This document shows, one piece after another, positions 1 to 10,423 of a stretch of 64,000 nt of DNA. The DNA comes from Bifidobacterium sp. (GTDB lineage Bacteria; Actinomycetota; Actinomycetes; Actinomycetales; Bifidobacteriaceae). The notes below the pieces were generated by a model. The model was given only the letters and a program-made list of their open reading frames with translations. It had not been told where the DNA came from and did not search any database. The translations under genes were made by a program, and so were the position numbers. Numbering within the stretch: position 1 is the stretch's first letter; every line of letters starts with the position of its first letter. The stretch covers positions 1,906,610 to 1,970,609 of the forward strand of contig NZ_JALCLM010000001.1 in NCBI RefSeq assembly GCF_022647885.1. Reading direction: 5' to 3'.

Positions 1-1
1 A

Positions 2-2074
2 GTCTTCGGCAGATTAGACGAGTCCTCTGGAAAATCGCGATACATCGGTCGAATTGGTCTCTCCAACGAGCAGCACGAACCCATACTCACTGATTGGCGT
101 GCAGATGCCGCGCGCCCCTTCTATGAAGCAACACCATCTCACCACGGCGATATTGTGATGCGCAGACACATCACGTTGAATTTCAGAACCGTCGTTGGCT
201 TGGAAGACGAAGTTCTTGACCTTAAAGCACCACAGGTTTCTCAAGCTTCGCAATCCGGCACACTTACTGGAGAAGGTGCGTTATTAGCGTCATTGAGTTC
301 TAAACGCACCGGAAAAATGACCGACATCGTAGCGACGATTCAAGCAGAGCAGGATCGCATTATTCGTTCACCTATGAGTAGAGCCATAGTTGTTCAAGGT
401 GGGCCTGGAACCGGCAAAACAGCAGTGGCACTGCACCGCGCAGCATACTTGCTCTATACCCACCGCAACACACTCGAACGTTCGGGAGTGCTTGTTGTCG
501 GTCCAAGCGCAACATTTTTGCATTACATCGATCAGGTACTACCTTCACTGGGCGAAACAGGTGTAGTCAGCCGAACCATCGCGGATCTCATACCTCAAGT
601 TGTCGCTCAACGCAATGAAACACCTAAAGCAGCACAGCTCAAGGGTGACCATCGCATGGCTAGAGCTGTAGCCAATGCCATATCAGCACGCATCCGAATT
701 CCGCAGCACCTGCCAACTGTGCATGTCAATGGCATCGCTGTACCGATGCTCGCAGCAGACATCCAACAGGCTCAGAATGATGCCCGTCGCAGTCACCAAA
801 CACACAACGAGGCACGAAAAACTTTTATCCGCACAATGATGCACCTCTTAACGATGCGCTATAGCGAAGGTCTCGATTACACTCCTGAAGAGTCCGAGCT
901 TGCACAAGCTACATCAATGCTGCGTATGAATGACGACATCAAGCGCACACTGAACCTTGCTTGGCTCCCTATGAATGCCAACTGGCTTGTCAGCAGAATG
1001 TGGTCCGACACACAGCGACTGTCACGTTACGCACCATGGTTGACTCCTCAAGAGCTTGAAATTCTTCACAGGTCCAGTGATTCACCCATGACCAAATCCG
1101 ACATCCCCTTACTCGATGAGGCCATGGATTTACTCGGCCCCGACCCCAAGCTCAGCGCTAAATCAGCAGCCCTACGAGAGCAACAACGCAACGACGAACA
1201 GTTCGCCAAAGATACGCTGGCTCAAAATGGTATCGGTAATGGATTAGTTACTTCCCAAATGTTGCTTGACCAGATGCAAAGTGACGATCCCGAACTCTTA
1301 TCGCAACGTGCTGCTTCAGATAGAGAATGGACCTATGGGCATATCGTTGTTGATGAAGCACAAGAACTAACAGCTATGGACTGGCGTATGCTCATGCGCC
1401 GATGCCCATCCAGATCCTTCACCATAGTGGGTGATGTCGCCCAGACCTCCGCTCTCGGAGGTTCACGTTCATGGGATCGTACCATGAACCGACTTTTCGG
1501 TAACGAGGGTTGGGATTTGAACGAATTAACGATTAATTATCGTAACCCTCGCGAAGTCAGCGATTTGGCCTCAACATTTGCACAGTCAGAAGGTCTATAC
1601 ATATCTACAGTGAACGCTGTTCGTGAACTACCACAATCAGTAGAACATGTATATGCACATGATACCCAAGAGCTATTGTCAACAGCATGTAAGCACACTG
1701 TGCTGCTGGCTCAGCAATATTTGGCTCAAGATGGATCTGGGCGGATTGCGATCATAGCTGACGGTGAGCTCTTGGAAGACTTGAAATCAGCACTACTGCC
1801 CTACCTCAGATCACAACTTGGTGAGCATGAATTCACTCGACTAGCAGCACAAAATCAGTGGAACCGCCAAATTAATATCTGCGATGCCAATGAAGTGAAA
1901 GGCATGGAGTACGACGCGGTAATACTGATACAGCCCGGTACCATCTCGCAAAATGCAGCTTCTAGACTCGTTGCGGCATCAGATTTATATGTAGCGATGA
2001 CGCGTCCCACGCAAGCTTTGGTCATTATTCGTACACGAGATGACGCTGACGACCTCCCGCTATACAGTGAGTAA
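2..2074 (+). CDS. helR: HelD/HelR-type RNA polymerase-associated ATP-dependent helicase, 5' end missing
   Basis: The reading frame is open from the first bases of the window, so the true start lies outside; the first in-frame ATG at 155 is internal. Residues just before it read like the HelD-family stretch R-I-G-L-S-x-E ... D-W-R-A ... A-R-P-F-Y. A Walker A motif GGPGTGKT lies near 398-421, followed by superfamily-1 helicase motifs: VVDEAQELTAMDW (near 1350), VGDVAQ, NYRNPRE, and the C-terminal EVKGMEYDAVILI and YVAMTR. These proteins remove stalled or drug-bound RNA polymerase from DNA; the actinobacterial HelR class is linked to rifamycin tolerance in other species. The stop lies one base before serA, so the two are probably cotranscribed. 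The family is clear; HelR versus another HelD class is inferred. Confidence 0.85.
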   Translation, partial: VFGRLDESSGKSRYIGRIGLSNEQHEPILTDWRADAARPFYEATPSHHGDIVMRRHITLNFRTVVGLEDEVLDLKAPQVSQASQSGTLTGEGALLASLSSKRTGKMTDIVATIQAEQDRIIRSPMSRAIVVQGGPGTGKTAVALHRAAYLLYTHRNTLERSGVLVVGPSATFLHYIDQVLPSLGETGVVSRTIADLIPQVVAQRNETPKAAQLKGDHRMARAVANAISARIRIPQHLPTVHVNGIAVPMLAADIQQAQNDARRSHQTHNEARKTFIRTMMHLLTMRYSEGLDYTPEESELAQATSMLRMNDDIKRTLNLAWLPMNANWLVSRMWSDTQRLSRYAPWLTPQELEILHRSSDSPMTKSDIPLLDEAMDLLGPDPKLSAKSAALREQQRNDEQFAKDTLAQNGIGNGLVTSQMLLDQMQSDDPELLSQRAASDREWTYGHIVVDEAQELTAMDWRMLMRRCPSRSFTIVGDVAQTSALGGSRSWDRTMNRLFGNEGWDLNELTINYRNPREVSDLASTFAQSEGLYISTVNAVRELPQSVEHVYAHDTQELLSTACKHTVLLAQQYLAQDGSGRIAIIADGELLEDLKSALLPYLRSQLGEHEFTRLAAQNQWNRQINICDANEVKGMEYDAVILIQPGTISQNAASRLVAASDLYVAMTRPTQALVIIRTRDDADDLPLYSE

Positions 2075-2075
2075 C

Positions 2076-3272
2076 ATGCCTAAAGCACTGTTACTGGAAA
2101 ACATTCATCCATTTGCTGCACAATCGCTTCGTAAGCACGGCTTTGAAGTTATCACGATGAAAGGTGCACTCTCCGAATCAGAGCTGATTGAAGCTCTAGA
2201 TGGTGTAGACCTGCTTGGTATTCGATCTAAAAGCAATGTCACTCACACCGTCTTGCAAGCTTGCCCACAACTATCAGCGGTTGGATGTTTCTGCATCGGC
2301 ACGAATCAAGTTGATTTGGCTGCTGCAGCCGACCAGGGCGTTGCAGTGTTCAACGCACCATACTCCAATACCCGCTCGGTTGTGGAGTTGGTGATATGCG
2401 ACATCATTTGCCTTATGCGACGCATTCCCGCTCATACGCACCATATGCGTCACGGTTTGTGGGATAAGTCAGCTACTGGTTCACACGAAGTCCGCGGCAA
2501 AACTCTGGGAATCGTCGGTTACGGCAATATCGGCTCGCAACTCTCAGTACTAGCCGAAGCTCTTGGCATGCGCGTTATTTTTTATGATCTTGAAGAAAAG
2601 CTTGCACTCGGCAATGCACACCGTGCCTCCAGTTTGGAAGAAATGCTGTTGCAGGCAGATGCGGTGACCATTCATGTTGATGGAAGAAAATCCAATACAG
2701 GCTTCTTCGGTGAAGATCAGTTTGCACATATGAAGGAAGGTGCGATCTTCATCAACCTCTCTCGCGGATTTGTCGCCGACTTGGATGCCCTAAAACGTCA
2801 TCTAGATTCTGGGCATCTCTCGGGTGCTGCCGTTGATGTGTTCCCTGTTGAGCCCCGTAAGAGTGGCGACACTTTTACCTCTGACTTAGCTAATGAAGAC
2901 AACATCATCCTTACGCCACACATCGGTGGATCGACACTAGAAGCTCAAGAGTCAATTGGTCATTTTGTTTCTCAACGACTTCAAGATTACTGGGAAAAGG
3001 GTTCTACAACGCTGTCGGTGAACATGCCACAACTTACTCTTGCAAGTAATTCTGGAGCAGTTCGAGTGGCTCATTTACATCAAAACTTCCCTGGAGTCTT
3101 GGCTCAACTCAATCAGGTACTGGGTGCAGAAAACATCAATGTCACTGCTCAATCACTGGCTACGGAGGGTGATTTAGGATATGTCGTCACAGATTTGTCC
3201 AATATGCCCAGCAAAGAGACACTACAGGCATTGAGAGAGATTAAGGGAACCGTCGAAGTGCGAATTCTTTAA
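2076..3272 (+). CDS. serA: D-3-phosphoglycerate dehydrogenase
   Basis: This 398-residue protein catalyses NAD-dependent oxidation of 3-phosphoglycerate, the first step of serine synthesis. The ATG at 2076 directly follows the upstream stop codon and gives the standard N-terminus MPKALLLENIHP; a longer frame opening at 2040 only reads into the helicase gene. It has the D-isomer-specific 2-hydroxyacid dehydrogenase layout: catalytic domain, Rossmann motif GIVGYGNIGSQ (about 158-168), NLSRGFVAD with the substrate Arg, and HIGGSTLEAQ with the catalytic His. An ACT domain (about 328-398) follows, as in the short E. coli type of about 410 residues, which suggests serine feedback control. A strong hairpin follows the gene. 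Confidence 0.95.
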   Translation: MPKALLLENIHPFAAQSLRKHGFEVITMKGALSESELIEALDGVDLLGIRSKSNVTHTVLQACPQLSAVGCFCIGTNQVDLAAAADQGVAVFNAPYSNTRSVVELVICDIICLMRRIPAHTHHMRHGLWDKSATGSHEVRGKTLGIVGYGNIGSQLSVLAEALGMRVIFYDLEEKLALGNAHRASSLEEMLLQADAVTIHVDGRKSNTGFFGEDQFAHMKEGAIFINLSRGFVADLDALKRHLDSGHLSGAAVDVFPVEPRKSGDTFTSDLANEDNIILTPHIGGSTLEAQESIGHFVSQRLQDYWEKGSTTLSVNMPQLTLASNSGAVRVAHLHQNFPGVLAQLNQVLGAENINVTAQSLATEGDLGYVVTDLSNMPSKETLQALREIKGTVEVRIL

Positions 3273-3341
3273 GAAGTGCAATATCTGGCCACAACACTGA
3301 CTAGTACAGGGCCAGAGCAGTCAGGCACTCCGCTGATGTAA

Positions 3342-3390
3342 CTATGAGTTGTCCCCCGCTGAATCACACTCAGCGGGGGACAACTCATAG
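3342..3390. terminator. Bidirectional terminator between serA and nrdR
   Basis: A perfect 21-bp inverted repeat (3342-3362 and 3370-3390) with a 7-base loop and a GC-rich core (TCCCCCGCTGA / TCAGCGGGGGA) sits between the convergent serA and nrdR genes. The A/T-rich ends can serve as the U-tract side in either direction. Confidence 0.85.
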
Positions 3391-3415
3391 TGATAACTGA
3401 TTGTGCTAGATAACA

Positions 3416-3874
3416 CTATGCATGGTGATGATCTTCGCTTCTCAATTCCGCTATAGCACGTTCAAAATCATCAAGTCCATTGAATTGCTGGTAAACGCTG
3501 GCAAATCGTAAATACGCTACTTCATCCAAATCCTTTAACGGTCCCAGTATTGCTCTGCCCACCTCGTCAGATTGAATTTCTGCCATTCCACGAGAGCGCA
3601 GGTCTTCCTCAACCTGTTGACCGAGAGATTTGAGATCATCTTCGTTAATAGGACGACCTTGGCACGCCTTGCGCACTCCAGAAACTACCTTGTCTCTGTT
3701 GAAAGGTTCGGCATTCCCTGAACGTTTTTTGACGAGCAGCATAGTTGTTTCGACTGTAGTAAATCTTTTGGAGCAGACGGGACACTCTCTTCGGCGCCTA
3801 ATGGAATACCCATCATCACTGATGCGAGTATCTATGACTTTGGTATCTTCATGTTGACAAAAGGGACAATGCAT
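3416..3874 (-). CDS. nrdR: Transcriptional repressor NrdR
   Basis: The 152-residue protein has the NrdR architecture: an N-terminal zinc ribbon with CPFC (about residues 3-6) and CPVCSKRF (31-38), then an ATP-cone domain containing [15 protein letters not shown]. NrdR senses ATP/dATP and represses ribonucleotide reductase genes at NrdR boxes. Length matches the family. In many actinobacteria nrdR is next to lexA, as here, which links dNTP supply with DNA-damage control. It is transcribed towards serA. No NrdR box was seen near its own start. Confidence 0.95.
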   Translation of the reverse strand: MHCPFCQHEDTKVIDTRISDDGYSIRRRRECPVCSKRFTTVETTMLLVKKRSGNAEPFNRDKVVSGVRKACQGRPINEDDLKSLGQQVEEDLRSRGMAEIQSDEVGRAILGPLKDLDEVAYLRFASVYQQFNGLDDFERAIAELRSEDHHHA

Positions 3875-4041
3875 AGCTCAGACTATAGCCTGACCGCCGG
3901 AATCTTCGCCATATTGTATTCTCTGGGAGTGCTTTTGGGACAGATACTACCCTGAATGGGTAAAAAATATCTCTCTATCGAAGCTTCTCACTGCGTGGAA
4001 TGGATCTTTCCTTCATATCTGTTCCCAATAAACAACACCAC

Positions 4042-4389
4042 TTACTCTGCCGGTACTAACAGGCGCTGGCCAGGGACAAGCACTGTTGAATCCAAATTAT
4101 TCAAATCGAGTAATTCATTCACCGTTTGAGAAACATCCTGACCTGCTGGAGTAATGGTAGATGCATAGTTCCAGAGATTGTCACCCGGGCGCACAGTATA
4201 GGAAGTAACCGCCACAGCTCCACTCGCTGAGTCTGCGTTATCAGGAGTAACAAGCGCTGCGATGCCTACACCCATGCAAAGGGCTAACAGCGCTGCAGTG
4301 ACTTTTCCCCGCAGGGTAATCCTCATGTGAGTACGTTGAGCTGAATGGCTTTGTTCAGGCACTCTCACTCCACTTATTGCAATACTCAT
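4042..4389 (-). CDS. LysM-domain exported protein, SOS-linked (YneA-like)
   Basis: A protein of about 115 residues with a basic N-terminus, one hydrophobic segment (KVTAALLALCMGVGIAALV) serving as signal or anchor, and a C-terminal LysM domain beginning SYTVRPGDNLWNYAS and ending GQRLLVPAE. LysM binds peptidoglycan. The ATG at 4389 is preferred because AGAAGG lies about 11 bases upstream; a GTG at 4398 is an alternative. It is divergent from lexA and shares its promoter region with three LexA boxes. This layout matches B. subtilis yneA and actinobacterial SOS cell-division inhibitors next to lexA, so delaying division after DNA damage is the likely role. The role is inferred from domain and context. 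Confidence 0.8.
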   Translation of the reverse strand: MSIAISGVRVPEQSHSAQRTHMRITLRGKVTAALLALCMGVGIAALVTPDNADSASGAVAVTSYTVRPGDNLWNYASTITPAGQDVSQTVNELLDLNNLDSTVLVPGQRLLVPAE

Positions 4390-4503
4390 GGTCAACACCG
4401 CCTTCTTACTTCTCCTGCTTGATATGGCACTACCCGATATCTACATCTGGTATCTACATCTGATAGCCGCACGGAGCAGTCACATGCGGCAATCACAGAT
4501 ATT

Positions 4504-4586
4504 CGAACATGTGTTCTATCGAACATCTGTTCTGATTGTGACACATTCTGGTGATTGTCGCAAGCGCTTTTTCGAACATTTGTTTG
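4504..4586. promoter_or_regulatory. Three LexA (SOS) boxes in the lysM-lexA intergenic region
   Basis: Three near-perfect matches to the Gram-positive SOS box CGAAC-n4-GTTC occur at 4504-4516 (CGAACATGTGTTC), 4520-4532 (CGAACATCTGTTC) and 4573-4586 (CGAACATTTGTTTG). The first two are 16 bases apart, about one and a half helical turns; the third lies about 50 bp before the lexA start. LexA bound here should repress both divergent genes. Confidence 0.93.
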
Positions 4587-4638
4587 ATTTCACAGTCTCT
4601 ACACTGTAGACTGGGATAAAAGATCGAAAGGAAATGCT

Positions 4639-5406
4639 GTGAGCACCATCCCTTTTCCACAACAAGGCGAGCAATCATCCCCCCAACAGGGTGATCTCAC
4701 CTCTCGCCAGCGTAAGGTGCTCGATGCCATCAGCACACATATCAAGGCCCGTGGCTTCGCTCCATCTTTCCGCGAAATTGGCGACGTGGCAGGTCTGAAA
4801 AGCCCCTCCTCAGTCAAGCACCAACTGGAAGTGCTTGAGGAGAAAGGCTATATTCGCATGAGCGCCAATAAAGGTCGTGCAATAGAGCTTATTGACACTT
4901 CGACAACTTCTGCTGATTTCGAAGCAGACACGGATGACTCAGCACACAACGATTCAAGGTATGATGCAACCCGCAGCAGCACGGTCGTGCCTTTCCCCAC
5001 TCAACAATTTAATTCAAGCTCTTCTGTATTAGAATCTCACGATGTCCCACTAGTAGGCAGGATTGCCGCAGGAGTGCCTATTACTGCCGAGCAGCATGTT
5101 GATGATGTTATGAGATTACCAGAACGATTGACTGGTACAGGGCAGCTATTTATGCTTGAAGTGCACGGCGATTCAATGATTGATGCAGCAATTTGCGATG
5201 GTGATTTTGTGGTAGTTCGCGAACAGCAATCCGCCCAAAATGGAGATATTGTTGCCGCTTTGCTTGATGACGAAGCCACGGTCAAAACCTTTAGACAAGA
5301 ACGCGGTCATACTTGGTTGATTCCACACAATCCGGCATATTCACCAATTGACGGTACCCATGCTTCAATCATGGGAAAAGTCGTTACTGTGCTAAGAAAG
5401 ATCTGA
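4639..5406 (+). CDS. lexA: SOS repressor LexA
   Basis: LexA represses DNA-damage genes and cleaves itself when RecA filaments form. The start is GTG at 4639 with AAAGGA about 9 bases upstream. The N-terminal winged helix runs from LTSRQRKVLDAI to GYIRMSANKGRAIEL (about residues 20-84). A Ser/Asp-rich linker follows, then the S24 peptidase domain. The Ala-Gly cleavage site is A144-G145 (RIAAGVP), the nucleophile Ser179 (GDSMIDA) and the catalytic Lys216 (ATVKTF). At 255 residues it is longer than E. coli LexA because of the linker, as is usual in bifidobacteria. Three LexA boxes lie upstream, so it should be autoregulated. Confidence 0.97.
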   Translation: MSTIPFPQQGEQSSPQQGDLTSRQRKVLDAISTHIKARGFAPSFREIGDVAGLKSPSSVKHQLEVLEEKGYIRMSANKGRAIELIDTSTTSADFEADTDDSAHNDSRYDATRSSTVVPFPTQQFNSSSSVLESHDVPLVGRIAAGVPITAEQHVDDVMRLPERLTGTGQLFMLEVHGDSMIDAAICDGDFVVVREQQSAQNGDIVAALLDDEATVKTFRQERGHTWLIPHNPAYSPIDGTHASIMGKVVTVLRKI

Positions 5407-5583
5407 AATAAGATACTATTTAGCGAGCAATTCTTGGACGGCTATAGCTTCGGCGGCTATCTCTTTGATCAGTATCGCTTTGGTCAGTACTGTCTGGAAA
5501 TATCAAGTTGTCAACATCCTTGTCCGCCACGACGTCAACAGCCTTGTACACCCCAAATACCCTGCTTAACCAAGACCTTAGAT

Positions 5584-6666
5584 TTATTGAGCATCACTTT
5601 CATCATGTAATGCAGTTTCATGGTGTTGTCGATAACCTTCAGGTTCTAATTGGAAGGTGGTGTGTTCTATGCTGATTGGGAAATGCTCACGAAGGCAGTC
5701 TTGCATAGAAGCTAATACTCTGCCAGCATCTTGCATATTCAAACCCGAATCGACGACGACATGCGCGGTCAGGCGCGGTAAACCTGAAGCCACTGTACCA
5801 GCATGTAAGTCGTGAACCACAACAACATGGTTTACGGATTCGAGATGCTGTTTTACTTCCTCAAGGTTCAAACCCTTGGGAGTTTCCTCCAACAGCACTC
5901 TCAGACTGTCAAGAAGAAGCTTTACCGAACGAGGAATGATTAAAGCTGCTATTGCTGCACCAGCTACCGCGTCAAATCCTCCCCAACCCGTAGTAATCAT
6001 CACCACAGCAGAAATAACCACGGCCACTGACCCCAGAGCATCATTCATCACTTCAAGGAAAGCGGCTCTCATATTCATATTGTCATTATGCTGTGCAGCG
6101 AGTATGACAATTGATGCAATATTCGAAGCTAATCCCAGCAACCCGAAGCCAAGTAGTAGTCCTAGATCTTGGACCTCTTGCTGTCCTGGTTGTGCGAGTC
6201 GAATCACTGCTTCAACTAAGGCATAACAGCCAACTGCAAGCAATACCGTCGCTCCGGCAGCCGCAGTTATTACTTCAAGACGAGCCCAACCCCAGGTTTT
6301 GTTAATAGTTGGGCGTTTTTTCATCAATATTGCGGTTACCAAGGAAGCAGAGAGCACCGCAACATCCGTAAGCATATGCCCTGCATCCACCAATAGAGCC
6401 AAACTCCCGGTGATATATGCACCTATGACCTCTGCAACGAGCACGACTGCGGTGAACGATAGCGTTATTGCTAAGCGGCGTTGATGTCCAAATGTCGTCG
6501 CTTGGGTTGGTTGTTGTGCAGTTGCGGCTGCTGACGCTGCTTCGCGATCATATGAGCCGAGAGCTTCACTCGCTGACTCATGTGCTATTTCTGCACTAGT
6601 ACCTGCACTGCGGTCCTGATCGTGCTCTTGCGAAATCGGATCTCGAAACTCGTTCATATCTGCCAT
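5584..6666 (-). CDS. Cation diffusion facilitator (CzcD-like) metal efflux protein
   Basis: The protein has the CDF layout: a variable hydrophilic N-terminus of about 75 residues, six membrane segments, and a C-terminal cytoplasmic domain. The metal site motifs are visible: LVDAGHMLTDVAVL (H-x3-D) in the second helix and EVMNDALGSVAVV in the fifth, where ND replaces the more usual HxxxD/GD form. Such proteins export Zn, Co or Cd by proton antiport; the substrate cannot be read from sequence. The ATG at 6666 is chosen because the longer open frame runs through the ldh terminator hairpin. No strong ribosome site was seen, so the start is uncertain by a few codons. Confidence 0.85.
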   Translation of the reverse strand: MADMNEFRDPISQEHDQDRSAGTSAEIAHESASEALGSYDREAASAAATAQQPTQATTFGHQRRLAITLSFTAVVLVAEVIGAYITGSLALLVDAGHMLTDVAVLSASLVTAILMKKRPTINKTWGWARLEVITAAAGATVLLAVGCYALVEAVIRLAQPGQQEVQDLGLLLGFGLLGLASNIASIVILAAQHNDNMNMRAAFLEVMNDALGSVAVVISAVVMITTGWGGFDAVAGAAIAALIIPRSVKLLLDSLRVLLEETPKGLNLEEVKQHLESVNHVVVVHDLHAGTVASGLPRLTAHVVVDSGLNMQDAGRVLASMQDCLREHFPISIEHTTFQLEPEGYRQHHETALHDESDAQ

Positions 6667-6726
6667 AACTGTGACTCTACTGTATCCTCGCTCGTTCTTA
6701 CAGAGCATCAAACGCCTAAAAATGAA

Positions 6727-6762
6727 ATTGCGGGATACCCATAAATATGGGCATCCCGCAAT
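6727..6762 (-). terminator. Rho-independent terminator of ldh
   Basis: A 16-bp stem with one G-T mismatch (6727-6742 with 6747-6762, core ATTGCGGGAT / ATCCCGCAAT) and a 4-base loop. In the minus direction it is followed by TTCATTTTTA. It lies 51 bases beyond the ldh stop codon. Confidence 0.85.
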
Positions 6763-6812
6763 AATTACCACCATTACAGACTCATGCAAGCCTGCAATCA
6801 CCATCCATACGA

Positions 6813-7832
<1,020 letters not shown>

Positions 7833-7904
7833 TTACTTACTGTATCTTCACTAGATGACGTTTACGAATACAAGCATGCCATTAGGCATGGAAGCGGGCC
7901 TGGT

Positions 7905-9533
7905 CTAATCAATCGCCTGATTAACAACCAAAGCTGCGGTGCGGCTATCTACATTCGCATCCAACACAATCCCCTCATCTGTATAATCCACAGATTTCAC
8001 CATCCCATATTCTCTAACCTGTGAAACTAAGGAACCGCTGGTATAGGGCAGCAGTGCATGCACATGCACATCAGGAACCGGCAGCTTCTCTTCAACTGCT
8101 TGGCGTAGTGCATCAAGTCCGCTACTTGACTTTGCTGAAACAACAAATGCATCAGGCTCGAGATGTTTCAGACGATTGATTTCAACATCGCTCATACGGT
8201 CTGCCTTATTAAACACCGTGATTCGCTGTATAGATTGAGCTCCTGGTATGTCTGAGAGAACCGCATTCACAGCGTCAATCTGCCCGAAGGGATCTGGGTG
8301 CGACCCATCGACGACATGAATAATAAGATCAGCAGCTGCAACCTCTTCTAGCGTTGATTTAAAAGCTTCGACCAATTGAGTTGGTAATCGACGCACAAAA
8401 CCTACGGTGTCGACGTAAGCATAATACCTACCATCCGGCGTTTTCGCTCGTCGCACTGCTGTATCAAGTGTGGCAAATAAGGCGTTTTCTACGAGCTCGC
8501 CAGAACCGGTAAGCCGGTTCGTTAGCGAAGACTTTCCTGCATTCGTATATCCAACAACAGCCACTGTGGGCATACCAAACCGTCTTCTCGAACCTCGCTT
8601 AACGTCTCTCGCGGGAGCCATCTGGCGGATTTGCTTACGTAATTTGGCAATACGAGTACGAATAACACGTCTATCCATCTCAATTTTTGTCTCGCCTGGT
8701 CCACGCGAACCAATACCGCCTGCCTGCCCTGCAGCTTGTCCACCTGCCTGACGGGAGAGAGAAGCGCCCCAGCCACGCAAACGCGGAAGCATATATTCAA
8801 GTTGGGCAAGCTCTACCTGAGCTTTGCCCTCACGACTCGTTGCATGTTGAGCAAATATATCGAGGATTACAGCAGTACGATCAACCACTTTCACTTTGGT
8901 AGCATCCTCCAACGCTCGGCGCTGTGAAGGTGGCAAATCATCATCAACCACGATGGTGTCAGCCTCAAGCTTCGCGACAATACCCGCTAATTCATAGGCT
9001 TTGCCCGAACCAACATAGGTCGCACGATCAGGAAAATTGCGATGTTGTAAGAGGCCGTCCAAGACTGTCGAACCAGCAGTTTCAGCTAGAGCAGCCAATT
9101 CCCTCAATGATTCTTCTGCTTGTTCCAAAGTGGAATCAGCGCTTGACCATACGCCAACCAGAACCACTCGTTCTAGTCGTAGCTGCCGGTATTCAACCTC
9201 GGTAACATCTTGCAACTCCCCCAAACCAGCAACATGTTTGAGTTCATTGCGATGCTCACGTTCTAACCATTCTTGTTGGACACGCTCACCTTGTCCATTG
9301 TCACTAGATGACAGAAGGACTTCAGATTGTTCCTGTAAGGTTTCGTTTCTCATGTCACTGTGTGCTACTGCTTCGTGTACACGCTTTGAATCAAGCTGTG
9401 GCTGTTGTTCGGTTGTGGCGTAATCAGTGACAGCATGTTTCTTGGCGACAGCGTAGTCTGTTGTGACAATATGATTTTTTGTACTATGGTCGTGGTTCTG
9501 CACTGAAGAATCTTCTGACAAACGTTGGGTCAA
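7905..9533 (-). CDS. hflX: GTPase HflX
   Basis: HflX is a ribosome-associated GTPase that splits stalled 70S ribosomes. The 542-residue protein has the N-terminal HflX domain (VGSGKAYELAG; DDLPPSQRRALED), the glycine-rich linker LSRQAGGQAAGQAGGIGSRG, and the G domain with GYTNAGKSSL (G1), DTVGFVRRLP (G3) and FNKADR (G4). The first ~100 residues are Gln/Glu/His-rich and low complexity, longer than in E. coli HflX (426 residues). The start is TTG at 9533 with AGAGG about 5 bases upstream; internal Met codons are alternatives. It is divergent from the methyltransferase gene. Confidence 0.94.
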   Translation of the reverse strand: MTQRLSEDSSVQNHDHSTKNHIVTTDYAVAKKHAVTDYATTEQQPQLDSKRVHEAVAHSDMRNETLQEQSEVLLSSSDNGQGERVQQEWLEREHRNELKHVAGLGELQDVTEVEYRQLRLERVVLVGVWSSADSTLEQAEESLRELAALAETAGSTVLDGLLQHRNFPDRATYVGSGKAYELAGIVAKLEADTIVVDDDLPPSQRRALEDATKVKVVDRTAVILDIFAQHATSREGKAQVELAQLEYMLPRLRGWGASLSRQAGGQAAGQAGGIGSRGPGETKIEMDRRVIRTRIAKLRKQIRQMAPARDVKRGSRRRFGMPTVAVVGYTNAGKSSLTNRLTGSGELVENALFATLDTAVRRAKTPDGRYYAYVDTVGFVRRLPTQLVEAFKSTLEEVAAADLIIHVVDGSHPDPFGQIDAVNAVLSDIPGAQSIQRITVFNKADRMSDVEINRLKHLEPDAFVVSAKSSSGLDALRQAVEEKLPVPDVHVHALLPYTSGSLVSQVREYGMVKSVDYTDEGIVLDANVDSRTAALVVNQAID

Positions 9534-9630
9534 AGGTACCTCTGCTACGTGAAATCTCGATGGTGTTATGACCCTTCATTATCATCGACTGAGTAGACAT
9601 TCTACGGTGTTTAGGCTTTAGGCGGGATAA

Positions 9631-10413
9631 TTGAGTAAAGGCGAGCAAAAGGATGATGGACGAGTGACGAAGCAAGATCAATATTTCTCTGCGAATCCTC
9701 AGTCTGAGGACCAGCGCAGAACTCTACAAGTGACCCTTCGCGGGCACGAAGTTACTGTCACCGTTTCCAACGGAGTATTTTCTTCAGGACGGCTCGATTT
9801 GGGTACTTCAGTCCTACTCCGTCATGCTCCACAACCTCCTACTGACGGCACCTTTCTTGACTTAGGTTGTGGTTGGGGACCTATCGCCTTGACCTTAGCC
9901 TTGGAATCACCGGATGCCAGCGTCCATGCTCTTGACATCAATGAACGAGCTGTGTCTTTAACCACTGAAAATGCGAAGAATAACCAGTGCTCAAATATAC
10001 AAGCTTGGAGTTCTCAAGAGCTACCCGACGAACTACGCTTCGATCTCATTTGGTCCAATCCACCCATCCGAGTGGGAAAGGAAGCCTTGCATAATTTGTT
10101 GATGACCTTTCTGCAAAGGCTCAATCCAGGAGGGCAGGCATATCTGGTCGTCCAGAAAAATTTGGGAGCTGACTCTTTAATTCCTTGGCTCTACAACACC
10201 CTCAACGCCAGCAGACTCCTCTCACAAGCCCCAGAAGCTACTCCATCACCAAATACGACACCAGACGACTTATCGCTCTGGAGTGTAGAGAAAATAGCCT
10301 CTTCCAAAGGCTTCCGAATTATCGAAGTTACTCGTCCACGCACAGCCGATGAAGAAGCAACAGCACACAACACTGTGATGCCGACGCTTACTGATTATCA
10401 GGCCCAGAACTGA
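9631..10413 (+). CDS. Class I SAM-dependent methyltransferase, RsmC-like
   Basis: The fold is a Rossmann methyltransferase: motif I FLDLGCGWGPIALTLA (SAM binding), the acidic DIN in the next strand, and motif IV IWSNPPIR. NPPI-type motifs occur in enzymes that modify N2 of guanine, and the sequence around QYFSANPQS ... GVFSSGRLDLGT resembles RsmC, the 16S rRNA G1207 methyltransferase, though only the catalytic half is present. The frame opens at a TTG (9631). GTG at 9664, with AAAGGA about 10 bases upstream and giving VTKQDQYFSANP, is a good alternative start. hrpA follows after 10 bases, so the two likely form an operon. Confidence 0.85.
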   Translation: MSKGEQKDDGRVTKQDQYFSANPQSEDQRRTLQVTLRGHEVTVTVSNGVFSSGRLDLGTSVLLRHAPQPPTDGTFLDLGCGWGPIALTLALESPDASVHALDINERAVSLTTENAKNNQCSNIQAWSSQELPDELRFDLIWSNPPIRVGKEALHNLLMTFLQRLNPGGQAYLVVQKNLGADSLIPWLYNTLNASRLLSQAPEATPSPNTTPDDLSLWSVEKIASSKGFRIIEVTRPRTADEEATAHNTVMPTLTDYQAQN

Positions 10414-10423
10414 ATCCCACTCT

